NCBI GenBank assembly: GCA_019693395.1
Contig: JAAMXP010001974.1
Span: 4,289-18,116 of the forward strand
Length of the DNA stretch: 13,828 nucleotides
Source: Ettlia oleoabundans
Taxonomy: Eukaryota > Chlorophyta > Chlorophyceae > Chlamydomonadales
Reading direction: 5' to 3'
The position numbers were made by a program, and so were the translations under genes. Below, in pieces: positions 1 to 9,605 of the stretch. The first letter of the stretch is position 1; every line of letters begins with the position of its first letter. The notes under the pieces were generated by a model. It had not been told where the DNA came from and did no database searches. It saw only the letters and a program-made list of their open reading frames with translations.

Positions 1-402
1 CGCGGGGCGGCTGGCCAGCTCGAGTTGCATCACGTGGAGTTTGTAGTGGCTTCATTCAGCCGTGCCCGGCCTCTGCTCGCTTGAGCACCCCACACCGACC
101 CTGGGCCTGTGCAGCGTCTGGAGGCGGCAATGGACAAGCGGGAGCCCTCGGTGCGAGAACTCTTCCGCACTGCATCAGCGCTGGCAAGGACATTTGTCAT
201 GCGCCCACCCTCCGCTCACGCGGGACATGCACATGCTGGCGCTAGCAGCCTTGCGCGCCAGGGTAGCGGCAGCGGGCACGGCGGGGCGCACTTCCGCGGC
301 TCGCAGGATGCTCCGGGCAGGCTGCAGTCGCGGCAAGGGCCGGTCTCAGGCAAAGCCAGCGAGGGCGGTAACCACCCCACGTCACCGGAGGACATGGCTT
401 GA
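1..402 (+). CDS. 3' end of an unrecognised plus-strand gene (5' end outside window)
   Basis: Two exons fit a continuous frame. The first is 1-42, which is open from the window edge in frame 1. The second is 115-402, ending in TGA. They are separated by a 72-nt intron (43-114) that starts GTAGTG and ends GTGCAG, phase 0 on both sides. The joined peptide begins with a charged, probably helical stretch containing MDKREPSVRELF and ALARTFVM. It then becomes a low-complexity tail rich in Gly, Ser, His, Ala and Pro that ends in SPEDMA. I do not recognise the family, and the tail looks disordered. The gene converges on the minus-strand deacetylase gene whose stop is at 734. The exon 2 reading is moderately secure; the intron is less so, because only 42 nt of the upstream exon are visible. 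No TGTAA signal was seen downstream on this strand. Confidence 0.45.
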
Positions 403-733
403 ACTGGCAAGAAACCTCAGTATGCCCACTTTTGCTGAATGCTTTACTAGGTGGCGTGGTCCTTGGTTGGGTTGCTGCTGCAGTTGATCGGCCAAGAATA
501 ACAACAAGCATCCCGTCCCAATCCGTTCGAAGTGCTTTGTTTTGCAACTGCTGCTCTGCTTTTCCTGGTTTTGGAAGGTCTTCAACATTTGCATTCGGAG
601 ATTATAAGTCAAAGCAATGATGAATAAGAATTAAGTTGCTTGGCATTCATAGAAAAAGGGCAGATTGGGGGAGGGCATCTCTCTTCAGTTGTAGGTCGAT
701 GGCATGAGTTCATCATTCATTGCAGCATTCAAT
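403..733. other. Convergent intergenic region, probably two 3' UTRs
   Basis: This 331-bp stretch lies between the stop codons of two converging genes. It is more AT-rich than its flanks, especially around 590-660. The frames here show no protein that looks real. I saw no TGTAA on either strand, so the polyadenylation sites of the two genes cannot be placed. Confidence 0.5.
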
Positions 734-3700
734 TCAGTTGAATGGCGTCACGTGGCGGCGGCGTGCGCTGGAGGTTGGGGTGCCGGTGGCCTCCACCACC
801 TCGTGCAGCTCAAAGCGCCCTTTGGCCCCAGCGCCCGCACCAGTGGACAGGGTGGCCGTGGCTCCTGCGGGGCACAAAAAGTGTTGACAAGAAGTTTTTC
901 CTACAACGCCCAGGTGGATGCATTTTCAAGGTGGATGGAGACGCCAGCGCCGCAGCTGCCATGACAAACCTGGCACGAATGCTGGGTTGTGGGTGGCATA
1001 GGCGTTGCGCAGGCCCTCGTCGGATGCTCCTTTGTTGAGGTGGCGGCGCCGCACGCAGTAGACCACAAGTGTGATCACAAGCAGGGCGCCCAGGCCGCCT
1101 CCAACCGCGCCACCTGCAAGCATGCAATGCCAAGCACGACAGTGGAATGGAGTGCATGGACTCAATCATGTTCGTTTCACTTACCTTTTGGAATCACACC
1201 TGTCTGCTAATACCATACTTTCACAGTAATACTCACCAATAATGGCCCCCAGGTTGCTGGATGAGCTGGTGGACTGCTCCTCAGTGGTAGCAGGCGGAGG
1301 CGATTGAAAAGGTGCAGCAGCGGGCGAGACAGGTGTGTTGTGCACTTGTGGGGGTGATGGTGGTGGTGATGTTATGAGTGGCAGTCCCTGCAATAAATCA
1401 GCAGACAGAGCTGTGAGGCAGCGCTGATTAAAGAACAGGTAAGCTAGCCCTGGCAGCAGCTCAGTGTGCATAAGGCGCACGTCTGCAGAGAGAGGGGTGT
1501 GGGTAGCCTTGTCCAGCTTTGCTCCTAGCAGCCCAAGCATCATCTCCAGGCTCTCCAGCTGCTGTGCTCCAGCCAGGTAGGAAGAAACCCTCAGTGCATC
1601 TTCAGTTTGGATCAGCAGAACCACCAGCACCTGGGTGTCTGCCAGTAGGGACCTGCAACAAGTTGTAGGGAGGGAAACCGCTCAGCACCCCAGTCCATGA
1701 TGCTGGGCATCAGTAGAGGAGAGAAACGCTTGTGCAACCCTTCTGCATGCCTTTGACAGATGACCCAAGAGTTTTTCCCCAAGTAATTTGTGTCAAGGCA
1801 GCGCATACTTGCCTCTGTCCCGGGCTGAGGAGGCGTCGCTGGCCGGCGGCAGTAACTGTAATGTCGGTTACTCGGCCCACCCTAATGCAGTCGGCTGATT
1901 CACGCACTAGGGCTGCCAGACTGGCCTTGAAAGCCAGGAGTTGGGAGGCAAAAGACGTCGTGTCGAATCCTGCGGGGTTGCACACGAGCGGCAAGATTAC
2001 TTTGCATTGCTGCCACAATGCATCCAACAACATTGCAGAGCGCAACTGTTTAGGTGATCCCTAGCAGCAGCTAATGCCGGTTCCTTGTAGCACCTGTAAG
2101 CACAAGGTCCAGCTCCACACTCTGCTGCCCACAAGCAGCAACGGCCTCGGGAACAGGTGTGCTTGGAGTCCCAGAAGGGGCTGGAGCAGGTGCTGGACCG
2201 GGCAGGGGTGAGGGTGAGGTGGATGGCATAGAAAAGTTTCCATAGATACACTCCACTGGCCAGGGCGGAATTCGCAGGACCTGCGGGAAGTGGTGGCAGG
2301 TGGGCAGTCCTGACACAAGATATTGCAGGCACAGCCGCCAGACATACATAGGGCAGCACCTACCTGCCCAATGCTTAGGCCAGAAGTGGCAGTGTAGGCT
2401 GTGTTGATGGAGAGGAGGTCAGACACAGTAAGGCTGTAGCGCTGTGCCACCGAATAGAGTGAGTCTCCTGCCTGCGACAATAACTCAGGTTGGCTCATAT
2501 CGGCAATCAAACAATCGATTGTTAAGGGGTGCAGATCAACGGGCGGGGCGTGACTAGGCTGAATCATCAACTACTGTATGGTCCTGCATTTGCTCACCGC
2601 AACAGTGTGATTGCGACAAACTGGCTGCCCTGCAAGGATGTCTGGGCAGGAATCATCCCAAGGTGGAAGACGCAACCGCTGGCCCACGTAGATGGAGGAG
2701 CTGCTCGTCAACGTGGGATTAACAGCCAGCAGGCTAAGAAGCTCTACTTCCTGTGCAGATCGTTAAAGGGCAGAACAAGAGCAGGAAATGGAGGAGCATG
2801 TCCAGGCAGTCGCTGATGGCTGCAAACCTCAAGAGTGCAGATCCACCCTCACAGCACCCACCCACCCATGCGCATTTCACGCAACGACCCATCAGCATGC
2901 TATGGCACTCACCTCATGCAGGCAGATATCGAACAGCGTCTGGCCAGGCTGCACCACCATTGAGGTGCAACGCGCGCGCTCTGCAGGCAGGCAAACCAGC
3001 AGCGGCACTAGCACATCTGGAACCAAACAAGCGATCTTGAAAGCACATTGCAGGCAGTGGCCTGCATGCAAGCATGCTTGACCGTGTTGCAGACCTTCAG
3101 CCGAGTAGTCCACAGGGTTGCACTTCATCCAGCTTGCCATTTGGCTGCTGGGCACAGGACTCTTTATCCAAGCGCGCAGTTGCTGCATGGTGACGAACCA
3201 TACGTCCTTCTGTTTTAGAACCTCTGCGATGAAGTTGGAGAGCGCCTGGCTATGAAAGGACTTCGCAGAGAACCTGTACAGGGATTGCAATAAATGTGAT
3301 GACACATGTCCCTAGCCCAGCTTGGTCCAACACAGGCAGGGATGCATGTCAGAGCCTCCAACATAACAGAAGGGACAACACAGCGAACCAAGGGGTATGG
3401 GTATAGATGCCTATGGGTGCACGGTTGCCGTCATATGAATATGAAAACTGTTCCAGCATCTGGGCCAGCAACGCTTCCTCAGAGGATGCAGTGGGGTCCT
3501 GCAGTGCAACAGCCAGAAAGATTTTCTGAAGTTCCCCTGGTGGCTGCAGCTGCGATGTAGTGCAGCCAGCAGTGGGCCTCACCATGGTGGAAAGCGCGGC
3601 TCCAGAGGGTGAAATAAACTGTAGCATTGGCACCTCGAACAAGCTCGCGTATCGCTCAGCAGAGTTGCAGGTGGCAGGCGCCATCCACTGCGCTCAAGTA

Positions 3701-4904
3701 GCAGGAGGCGACACAAATACAGGTGGCATTGGCAGCACCTGCCTTACTAACAATTGCAGATGCATGCACTGGGATTTGTACAGGGCTGCCATTCCTGCAC
3801 GGATCACCTGGCATGTTTGTGGGATACCGTTTGCCATCGCGTAGGGCCACAGGCGGCTGGCAGCGGAGGGGCTGGTGACAGATGGCCAGCTTTCCACGAT
3901 GCTGGAGTCAATCGTGACGCCCAGGTTCTTCAGAGCCTGGCGGACCTCTGGGTTGTGCAGCTGCAGGCGAGAAGTGCAGGGGGAGTTGTGCGAGATAGGG
4001 TCCTTCAACTGGCACACTTGTTGGCTGTCATAATCCTCGTGGCGGTGCTCAATTAATTCAACCGCCCGCTACAGCCTTAGCACACCCAACTATGAAGCAG
4101 GTTCTGCAAGTGGCGAGTTCCCACCAGGTATGGTGAACGGAAGCTGGTCAGCTTTTCAAGTGGGATGCCGCAGGTCTGGTTCAGCCAGAGCCGTTGCTTC
4201 TGGATTTCGTCGGTGATGTTGAGTAAACCAGGTGCCAGCTGCGCATGCGAGAAGGTGTGGGTGGCGATCTCTGCAGGACCATAAGACTGTTTGCGCTCAG
4301 AGAACCTTGCAGTGAAGGTGAGGTTGTAGTGACCCTGGGCGTGCAGGCAAAATTTGCCACTATGTGCAGCACCCACCATGGTTGTTGGAAAAGAGGCGGC
4401 GTACGATGGCGCAGTTGCTTCCGGCGCCACCGCTCACAAACCACGTAACAGGAACATTGCAGCTGCAAACAGGCAGCAATGGCTGTGATTATCAGACGCA
4501 TCAGACTGAGCCAGCAAAGCAACGCTTGCAGCATTACTTGCCCATTGGGGTTGCTGAAGGGCTTGATGATGGGGCCGACTGCATTGTTTGTGCCGACATT
4601 GATCCCATCGTCGTGGGTCAGAAGGATGAACTGGGGAGTCTGCAATGGAACGGACACAACTCTTGTAGATGAATAAACGCGCCGCAAGAAAGCAAGCAGC
4701 TGCAGGTAGATAGGCGGCAGCGGGTGAGTACTTGAGTGGGAGGGTCAGCGGCTGCACCTGAGCGGGGGAAAGGCCTCCAGGCGGGGATGTGGATGCGCAG
4801 ATCACCCCTGTGCCACCTTCACAGCGGTAAGACGAAGGCAGCGCGTTGACAAGGGACGCTACCGTGGCCAGGAGCAGCAGGGCTGCGAGGCGAGACCGCC
4901 ACAT
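734..4904 (-). CDS. Membrane-anchored chitin-deacetylase-like protein with two LysM domains
   Basis: Sixteen exons (4904-4758, 4639-4542, 4462-4377, 4270-4125, 3960-3808, 3687-3583, 3498-3389, 3273-3095, 2980-2913, 2750-2598, 2471-2364, 2280-2094, 1969-1809, 1630-1237, 1113-970, 864-734) give 789 aa. Residues 1-21 form a signal peptide (MWRSRLAALLLLATVASLVN). Residues 50-340 form a CE4/NodB polysaccharide deacetylase: THDDG (57-61), metal-binding HTFSH (115-119), FRSPY (154-158), DSS (177-179) and THTPW (278-282). LysM domains span about 346-395 and 409-458. A Pro/Ala linker, an algal-type extracellular module with the 'RRLL' signature, a second Pro/Ser linker, a Gly-rich transmembrane helix (about 694-719) and RRR with a 67-residue cytosolic tail follow. 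By family, it would remove acetyl groups from chitin-like N-acetylglucosamine polymers at the cell surface. The start has A at -3. The intron at 4541 is GC-AG, and 1480-1388 may be a further intron. The catalytic call is strong; exact exon edges in the middle module are less certain. Confidence 0.85.
1388..1480 (-). other. Possible retained intron (93 nt, in frame) in the deacetylase gene
   Basis: On the minus strand GAC is followed by GTGCGC, and 93 nt later TTATTGCAG precedes GGACTGCC. The segment has no stop and is a multiple of three. Reading through adds 31 mostly hydrophobic residues (ending FFNQRCLTALSADLLQ). Removing it joins PLSAD directly to the Pro/Ser linker GLPLITSPPP. Its length matches the other introns of this gene (79-178 nt), so splicing is plausible; the protein would then be 758 aa. 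Confidence 0.5.
4463..4541 (-). other. GC-AG intron 2 of the deacetylase gene
   Basis: On the minus strand the exon ends AATGG and the intron begins GCAAGT, the usual context for a GC donor, ending TTTGCAG 79 nt later. Only this junction gives the family-typical NPNG-CNVPVTWF. The nearby GT (four bases further on) breaks the frame with the TTTGCAG acceptor. Confidence 0.75.
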
Positions 4905-5344
4905 CGTTTGTGGCCTGCATGCAGCGCTTGACAATCGTTTGTTTGCAAGCATTGGTGCAATAATCGCAGGCAGCCTGAAGAACCTCACCCACCACTCGAC
5001 GGGGCCGGCCGCGGAGGAAGAACACGAGTGTAGAGTGAGCAGCTGGACAGAACCTCGCCAGAATCGCGCCGAACAACAGGGCCAAGGCGCTACTGTGCCC
5101 TCACGGCAGCGAGCAGTACACCACATCGTACTGCCAATGCAAATGTCCGTCATGGTTCCCAAACCTCTTCCTGGTACACTAAGCCGTGCTGCCTGTGTCC
5201 ATGAATTGATGTTGAAAAACCCAGAGCCCAAACTTGTCAACTATCTAAGGCTGGTGAGCACCCGGGCGTATGTTACAGTGGTGCTGCAGTTGTGGGTGCT
5301 GCCAACCGCAGCTCGTGCACTGCCACCCATGCCCCGTGGAAACC
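4905..5344 (-). promoter_or_regulatory. Gap holding the FEN1 3' UTR and the deacetylase promoter
   Basis: This 440-bp gap between tandem minus-strand genes must hold the end of the FEN1 transcript and the promoter and leader of the deacetylase gene. The only recognisable element is a TGTAA at 5277-5273. No clear TATA box was found. An out-of-frame ATG at 4920 lies 16 nt upstream of the chosen start. Confidence 0.5.
5273..5277 (-). terminator. TGTAA polyadenylation signal of FEN1
   Basis: TTACA on the plus strand reads TGTAA on the minus strand, about 70 nt after the FEN1 stop codon. TGTAA is the usual polyadenylation signal of green algae, normally placed shortly before the cleavage site, so both its position and its strand fit. 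Confidence 0.6.
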
Positions 5345-8300
5345 TCACTTCTTTTTGCTCCCCATGCCGCCCAGCTTGCCCTTCTTTGCCGCCGCACCAC
5401 CTGCGCCCTTCTTACCGCTCGCTGCCACAGGGGCATCTTTGCGCTTGCCAGACGTACTGCTGACCACCTTGGCTGGACCGAAAAAGCTTTCTAGCCGACC
5501 CTGGCTGGCCTTGCCCTTGGCTGCATTTATTCGGTCTATCGCCTTGCGGACGCGGTCCTCTGCAAACGTCTTCTGCTTCACCAAAAAGTCAACCAGCCCC
5601 TCTGCAGGTGCACGACAGGGAGGTGCAAGGGACGCAGCAATGATCAACATGATACCGCACCCCCAGCAGCTCAAGCTCTCCAATGCTGCCCAACTTGCTG
5701 CCCTGAATCACACATGTGCGCACACACCTGTGTCTGGAGCGCTCCATTTGATCTGCGGGATTTGATCATCTTTGAGCACGTCAGGCTCTGCACGGAGTGG
5801 CAGGCAGGTTTGGAGGCAAGTCGAGCGGAGATAGCACTTGTGCATCGCAGCCCATAAACCCAGATCTTCCCTTTTCTTTTGATAAAACCAATACCAAGGA
5901 TCTGGGCATGCATATGCGAACGCGCATGACAGACAACCACGTTATAAAAGGCTGACACGCACCCTTGAACAAGCGTCGTGCCTCCTGGTATGGAAAGGGG
6001 TCTGGAATCTGCAATCAATGGGTGATACATTGCACCCATGTGTCAGGCAAGGCACCCTGGCACCCATGTGTCAGGCAACCACAGCACAGACAGGGCAGGG
6101 GCAGTGTTCTAAGGACCGGGGGTGCTGGCCCCAGGTTGCGAGACCGCTTATAGCTGCCTGCTGCCATCGCTCGCTAGCTTGCCTGGTACTTGGCAGGGTC
6201 CAGCGCCTCCAGCACCCCCTCAATGCTGCCGTGCTTCTTGATTAGGCTCAAGGCACGCACCTGCGCGACACAAATAAGGCAGTAACCACCGTCGTGCAAG
6301 CAAACTTTCCTTCCAGTTGATGTGCTGTGCTCCTCTTGAGCGGGTTTATCGACATCAGTGGACGAGAGCTTCAGCAGTCGCGACGGAAAACTATCAGCAA
6401 GGAGGGAAAGGGCATGAAGACGCACCGCGCCGATGCCACCAATCTTGGATGTGTAGTCGCAGCCGCACAAGATGCACAGGTCGATGAACTGGTCTACGGT
6501 CAGGCCCAGTTCCTTCAGAACCTGAAAAGCGAGGAGAAAGGGAGGGCAGGGCAGGCAACAGCAAGCTCAACCATAGACTTTCCCGTGCCTTCATCTGCAT
6601 CTTCAACTCAATCCATCCATATTTGAGCCCTTCTGCCTAATTGCCGCGCAAGCGCAGCATCCTAATCATGCCCCACGGTGATGTGTATCCAGCTCTCTGA
6701 CTGATTTTCTTTGTATATGATGGATGGCCCACAGCATTCCACTGGAGCACATTCCAATATCACCCCCCTCCTCTTGCAAATCTCCTCTTGGCCGTTTATG
6801 TCCGCAGCAGCTCACCAGCTCATATGTGAACTCCATGGCATTTGTCTTCTGCGATGCGGGGGCCATGAGGTGGCGGATGAGCTTGGGGGCGCCAAAGGTG
6901 AGGGAGTCCATGTCCTCGGTGCTCATGCCATACACCTGCGGCACGACAGGTTCATGGGCAGTACGAAAGATGGTACATGGACCACAGGGCGGTCAGTTGC
7001 AGTTGGCGGCTCATACCAGCAAAGCAGCAATGCAAACCAGGAGGTCAGCGTGTCAACCAGGCATTCAGCTTCCTGGGCACCGCCTCACCAGCCCCTCCTT
7101 GCACAGCTGTGCGCACTGGGCCTCTGCCTCGCCGGGCGCTTCCAGCACAGGCACGCCCATGAGGTGCAGCAAGCGCTTGCACTCCTCATTATGGTCCCGC
7201 GTCACACGCACCTGAAGGCCAGTGGCGGGGCACAGTGAAGCGCGTAAATGCAGGAATTAGGAGACCGTTGATAATGCAGAAAAGTGTGGATGAGAGCTTG
7301 CAGCTGCTGCTAATCAAACAATTGAGCTTGGGCGAAGCGCCAGCACTTCAGCTGCGTCGCTGCGAATAGATACAAAAGCCCAGGCAGCACTTCAAGCAAG
7401 TGTAATGTACGGCAGGATGCACTGCTACAAGCACGCAGCCAAAAGCTCCCTAACCAGCACTCACTGTGCGCTTGCTGTATTTCTCAACATCCTCTGCGTT
7501 GCCCGCCTGCAGGCAGCAGCACAAAGAGCAGCAGGGCGGCAGTCAGTAAGTGGACACAGCATAGACATATGGCCACAAAGTAACATAGATATTGCGACGC
7601 TGCAAGCATGCAACAGCTGTACTACTCAGCCCTGCCCTTCCACTTCTAGTGGCTCCCATCATCATTCTTGTCCTGCAATCCCACCCCCTCCTTCAAGGGT
7701 GCTTTACACACAACAAGGAGCACTCACCTCCTTGGCCGCCTCCAATTCTGTGTTGGCGTCCTCCCGTCGTGTGCTCCGCTTTGCCAGCTCAGCCCGCTTC
7801 AGATCAGGTGCCTTACCCTCAAACACAAACCTGCAAGTGTGGGTCAAGACCAGATTTGTGTGCGTAAACCAGGCAAGTGGCAACCCCTGAATTGACAGCT
7901 GAACGCAGGGCCACAGCCAGCCTGCTGACAAACTCAGCATCTGCAGGCAAACAGGTGGCAGACGGGCCTCTAGGGGTGCGAGTTGCGGCAACTGGGAGAC
8001 TCACACTGGCTTCATGCCTGCCTCCAGCATGCGAGCTGTCCTGAAGAACATGCCCGACAAATGACTGCAAGGCATAGCAGCATTAAGCGCCCAGGGCATA
8101 GTCCACAGGCTCAACATTGTAAAGCGGATAAACTGCAATGCCTGGATACTGGCCGGCCAGCTTGGTGCAAAACGGCACATCGGCAGTGCTGCCAGCCCTC
8201 CCATCAAGGACATGAAACGCACCTTGTCACCTCCCCAGCTTCACTTGTAAGTAACTGGTCACCCTGTCGGCCGACAACTACCTGCAGCCAGTGGAAGGCA

Positions 8301-8886
8301 GCGCTGGTTGGGCTACAGGTGTCGCAGCCGGCAGCCCCGACACCCGCTGTGGATAAACAGCCAACTGTTGCAGCGATATTCCCCCGGAACTGCAGGTAGT
8401 TCGTTTCCGCAGAGGCATGCACACGTAATAGCAGCGAACATAGCGCCTGGCTGCCTCTACACATCTACACAAAGGACAGGTACGCAGTAGCAGTGCTGCC
8501 ACACCAGAAAGGAATAGATGTGCATCGATGCATCAACTGCAATCTTGCGCCCAAAGTAGTTCTCAAACTTCTGTTCCTTCATGCAACCTGGTGCTGCATC
8601 AGCCAGCAGTTTGGTCAGCCCCTGCAGCAAGTCCGGCAAAGAGGAGGTGCAGCGGTTTGTATTGTGTGTTGATGGCGGCTGTGAGGTAGGCAGGGTTGGC
8701 AACGCACCGGGGGCGAGCGCTGCACCAGCTATATTGGTTCCAGTTCGGTATTGACATTGATATTGCCGGAGCAGCAATGAACTAGGGAAAAAGCTTGGAA
8801 AGCGCTGCACCAACTGATCGCCATCGGCAAACTGCAAGACACGACCGGAACGACAGACAATGTGACGAAAGCACCTGAATTCCCAT
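5345..8886 (-). CDS. FEN1: Flap endonuclease 1
   Basis: Thirteen exons (8886-8875, 8621-8505, 8281-8223, 8064-8005, 7830-7728, 7506-7465, 7211-7089, 6935-6816, 6521-6426, 6260-6183, 6008-5963, 5787-5728, 5601-5345) give 390 aa, the normal FEN1 length. FEN1 is a nuclear structure-specific nuclease that removes 5' flaps in Okazaki-fragment maturation and long-patch base excision repair, working with PCNA. The N-terminus MGIQGLTKLL and the acidic residues D34, E159, E161, D180, D182 and D234 match the family. The position equal to human D86 is Glu (E87, in VFEGK). [16 protein letters not shown] and [14 protein letters not shown] are the XPG-N and XPG-I hallmarks. The PCNA-interacting box QGRLESFF is at 339-346, followed by a Lys/Ala/Gly-rich tail. 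The start codon sits in a 12-nt first exon with good context (G at -3 and +4). The intron at 6182 is GC-AG. Confidence 0.96.
6009..6182 (-). other. FEN1: GC-AG intron 10 of FEN1
   Basis: Exon 10 ends with TACCAG (Tyr-Gln) and is followed by GCAAGC, with the acceptor GATTGCAG 174 nt later. The join gives [17 protein letters not shown], which matches the conserved FEN1 segment without a gap. No GT near the exon end keeps both frame and homology. A tandem duplication lies inside this intron. Confidence 0.8.
6032..6078 (+). repeat. Direct repeat, 19 bp identical, 28-bp period
   Basis: GCACCCATGTGTCAGGCAA occurs at 6032-6050 and again at 6060-6078, as if a 28-bp unit had been duplicated in tandem and the second copy had diverged at its end. 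It lies wholly inside FEN1 intron 10, close to the acceptor. Confidence 0.9.
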
Positions 8887-9605
8887 TTCGCAGCAAATGA
8901 ATCCCGCCCGAAGCTTGCAAGAAGAGACGGGCCGGAGGACGTTCCCTGGTTGCGGTTGCAGGGCACTGGAGGAAACGTAAACGAATGCCCATATGCTAGT
9001 GAGGGTCTCAAAGGGGCGTCAAGCGCACAACTTTTAAGTGAAATGGCCAGCTCAGCGGGCGCGAAACCGAAATGCCCAGGAGTTCATTCTGGCAGAGTGC
9101 AAGAAAAGGGTGAACGGGTGGTTCCAGTCCACTGTTAAAAAGCAAACCTGGGGACTGGGCCAAGGCATCAAGGGCGGCCACATGATTGCCACTGCTGACA
9201 CTTGGGCAGCGCTGTCCAAGCAGCATGGGGGCAGCTAAACTTGCACCAGTTTCTGTAGACGAATTTGTGCAGGCAATTTAGCTATTGCTCTGCTTTTCCA
9301 GATCCTGGGTTGCGATTAGCAGGCTGCAGACACTGCATGATGTTGAACGCGTCCCTGGGCTTGCACCATTACCCTAACTGATATCAAGTGCGTTTGATAC
9401 ACATACGCGAGAGGCAAGGGAAAATTCAAATTCAAGTCCAGTCATGCACACGGAACAAAACAGCATGCTGCAGCAACAGCACGACAGGACAAAGCGAAAC
9501 GTTCAGGCGCTGGTTGCCGGTTTCCAAAAGAAATACGCGGTACATTCAGCTTTAGTCAGCGAAAGTCAGCGACAAGATTGCAATGGAAGGAAATAAGCCT
9601 GCAAC
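8887..9605. other. 719-bp gap: FEN1 promoter, possible small exon, TLC gene 3' UTR
   Basis: The part next to 8886 must act as the FEN1 promoter. The part next to 9606 must hold the 3' UTR of the TLC gene. No TATA box, TGTAA on the minus strand or RNA gene was recognised. The stretch 9241-9605 contains nothing that looks coding; a small duplicated TTCAAATTCAAG-like string sits near 9425-9437. Confidence 0.45.
9080..9240 (+). CDS. Candidate small coding exon, unknown product
   Basis: An open plus-strand frame reaches back to 9038 and ends with TAA at 9238-9240. From the GAG at 9080, which follows a possible acceptor CCCAG, it reads [20 protein letters not shown], then a basic Trp/Gly/Lys segment and ends with SKQHGGS. 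About two thirds of its codons end in G or C, as in the real exons here. There is no in-frame ATG near the beginning, so a spliced 5' exon would be needed. One possibility is the ATG at 8993 followed by a GTGAGG donor at 8999, but this is weak. I do not recognise the family. It may be a small divergent gene sharing the FEN1 promoter, or a chance open frame. Confidence 0.3.

Noticed and set aside
4846..5463. Plus-strand open frame of 205 codons
   Set aside because: It is antisense to the deacetylase signal-peptide exon and the FEN1 C-terminal exon, both firmly identified; its sequence is Arg/Pro-rich shadow reading.
6711..7238. Plus-strand open frame of 175 codons
   Set aside because: It runs opposite FEN1 exons 7-8 and their intron, shows no recognisable domain, and is explained by the GC-rich coding strand beneath it.
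7405..7890. Plus-strand open frame of 161 codons
   Set aside because: It is antisense to FEN1 exons 5-6 and mostly crosses introns; its composition is low-complexity and it has no family resemblance.
8729..8992. ATG at 8992 reading MGIRLRF, considered as the FEN1 start
   Set aside because: It resembles the FEN1 N-terminus for three residues only, and no GT after it gives the phase needed to join GLTKLL. The ATG at 8886 does so exactly.
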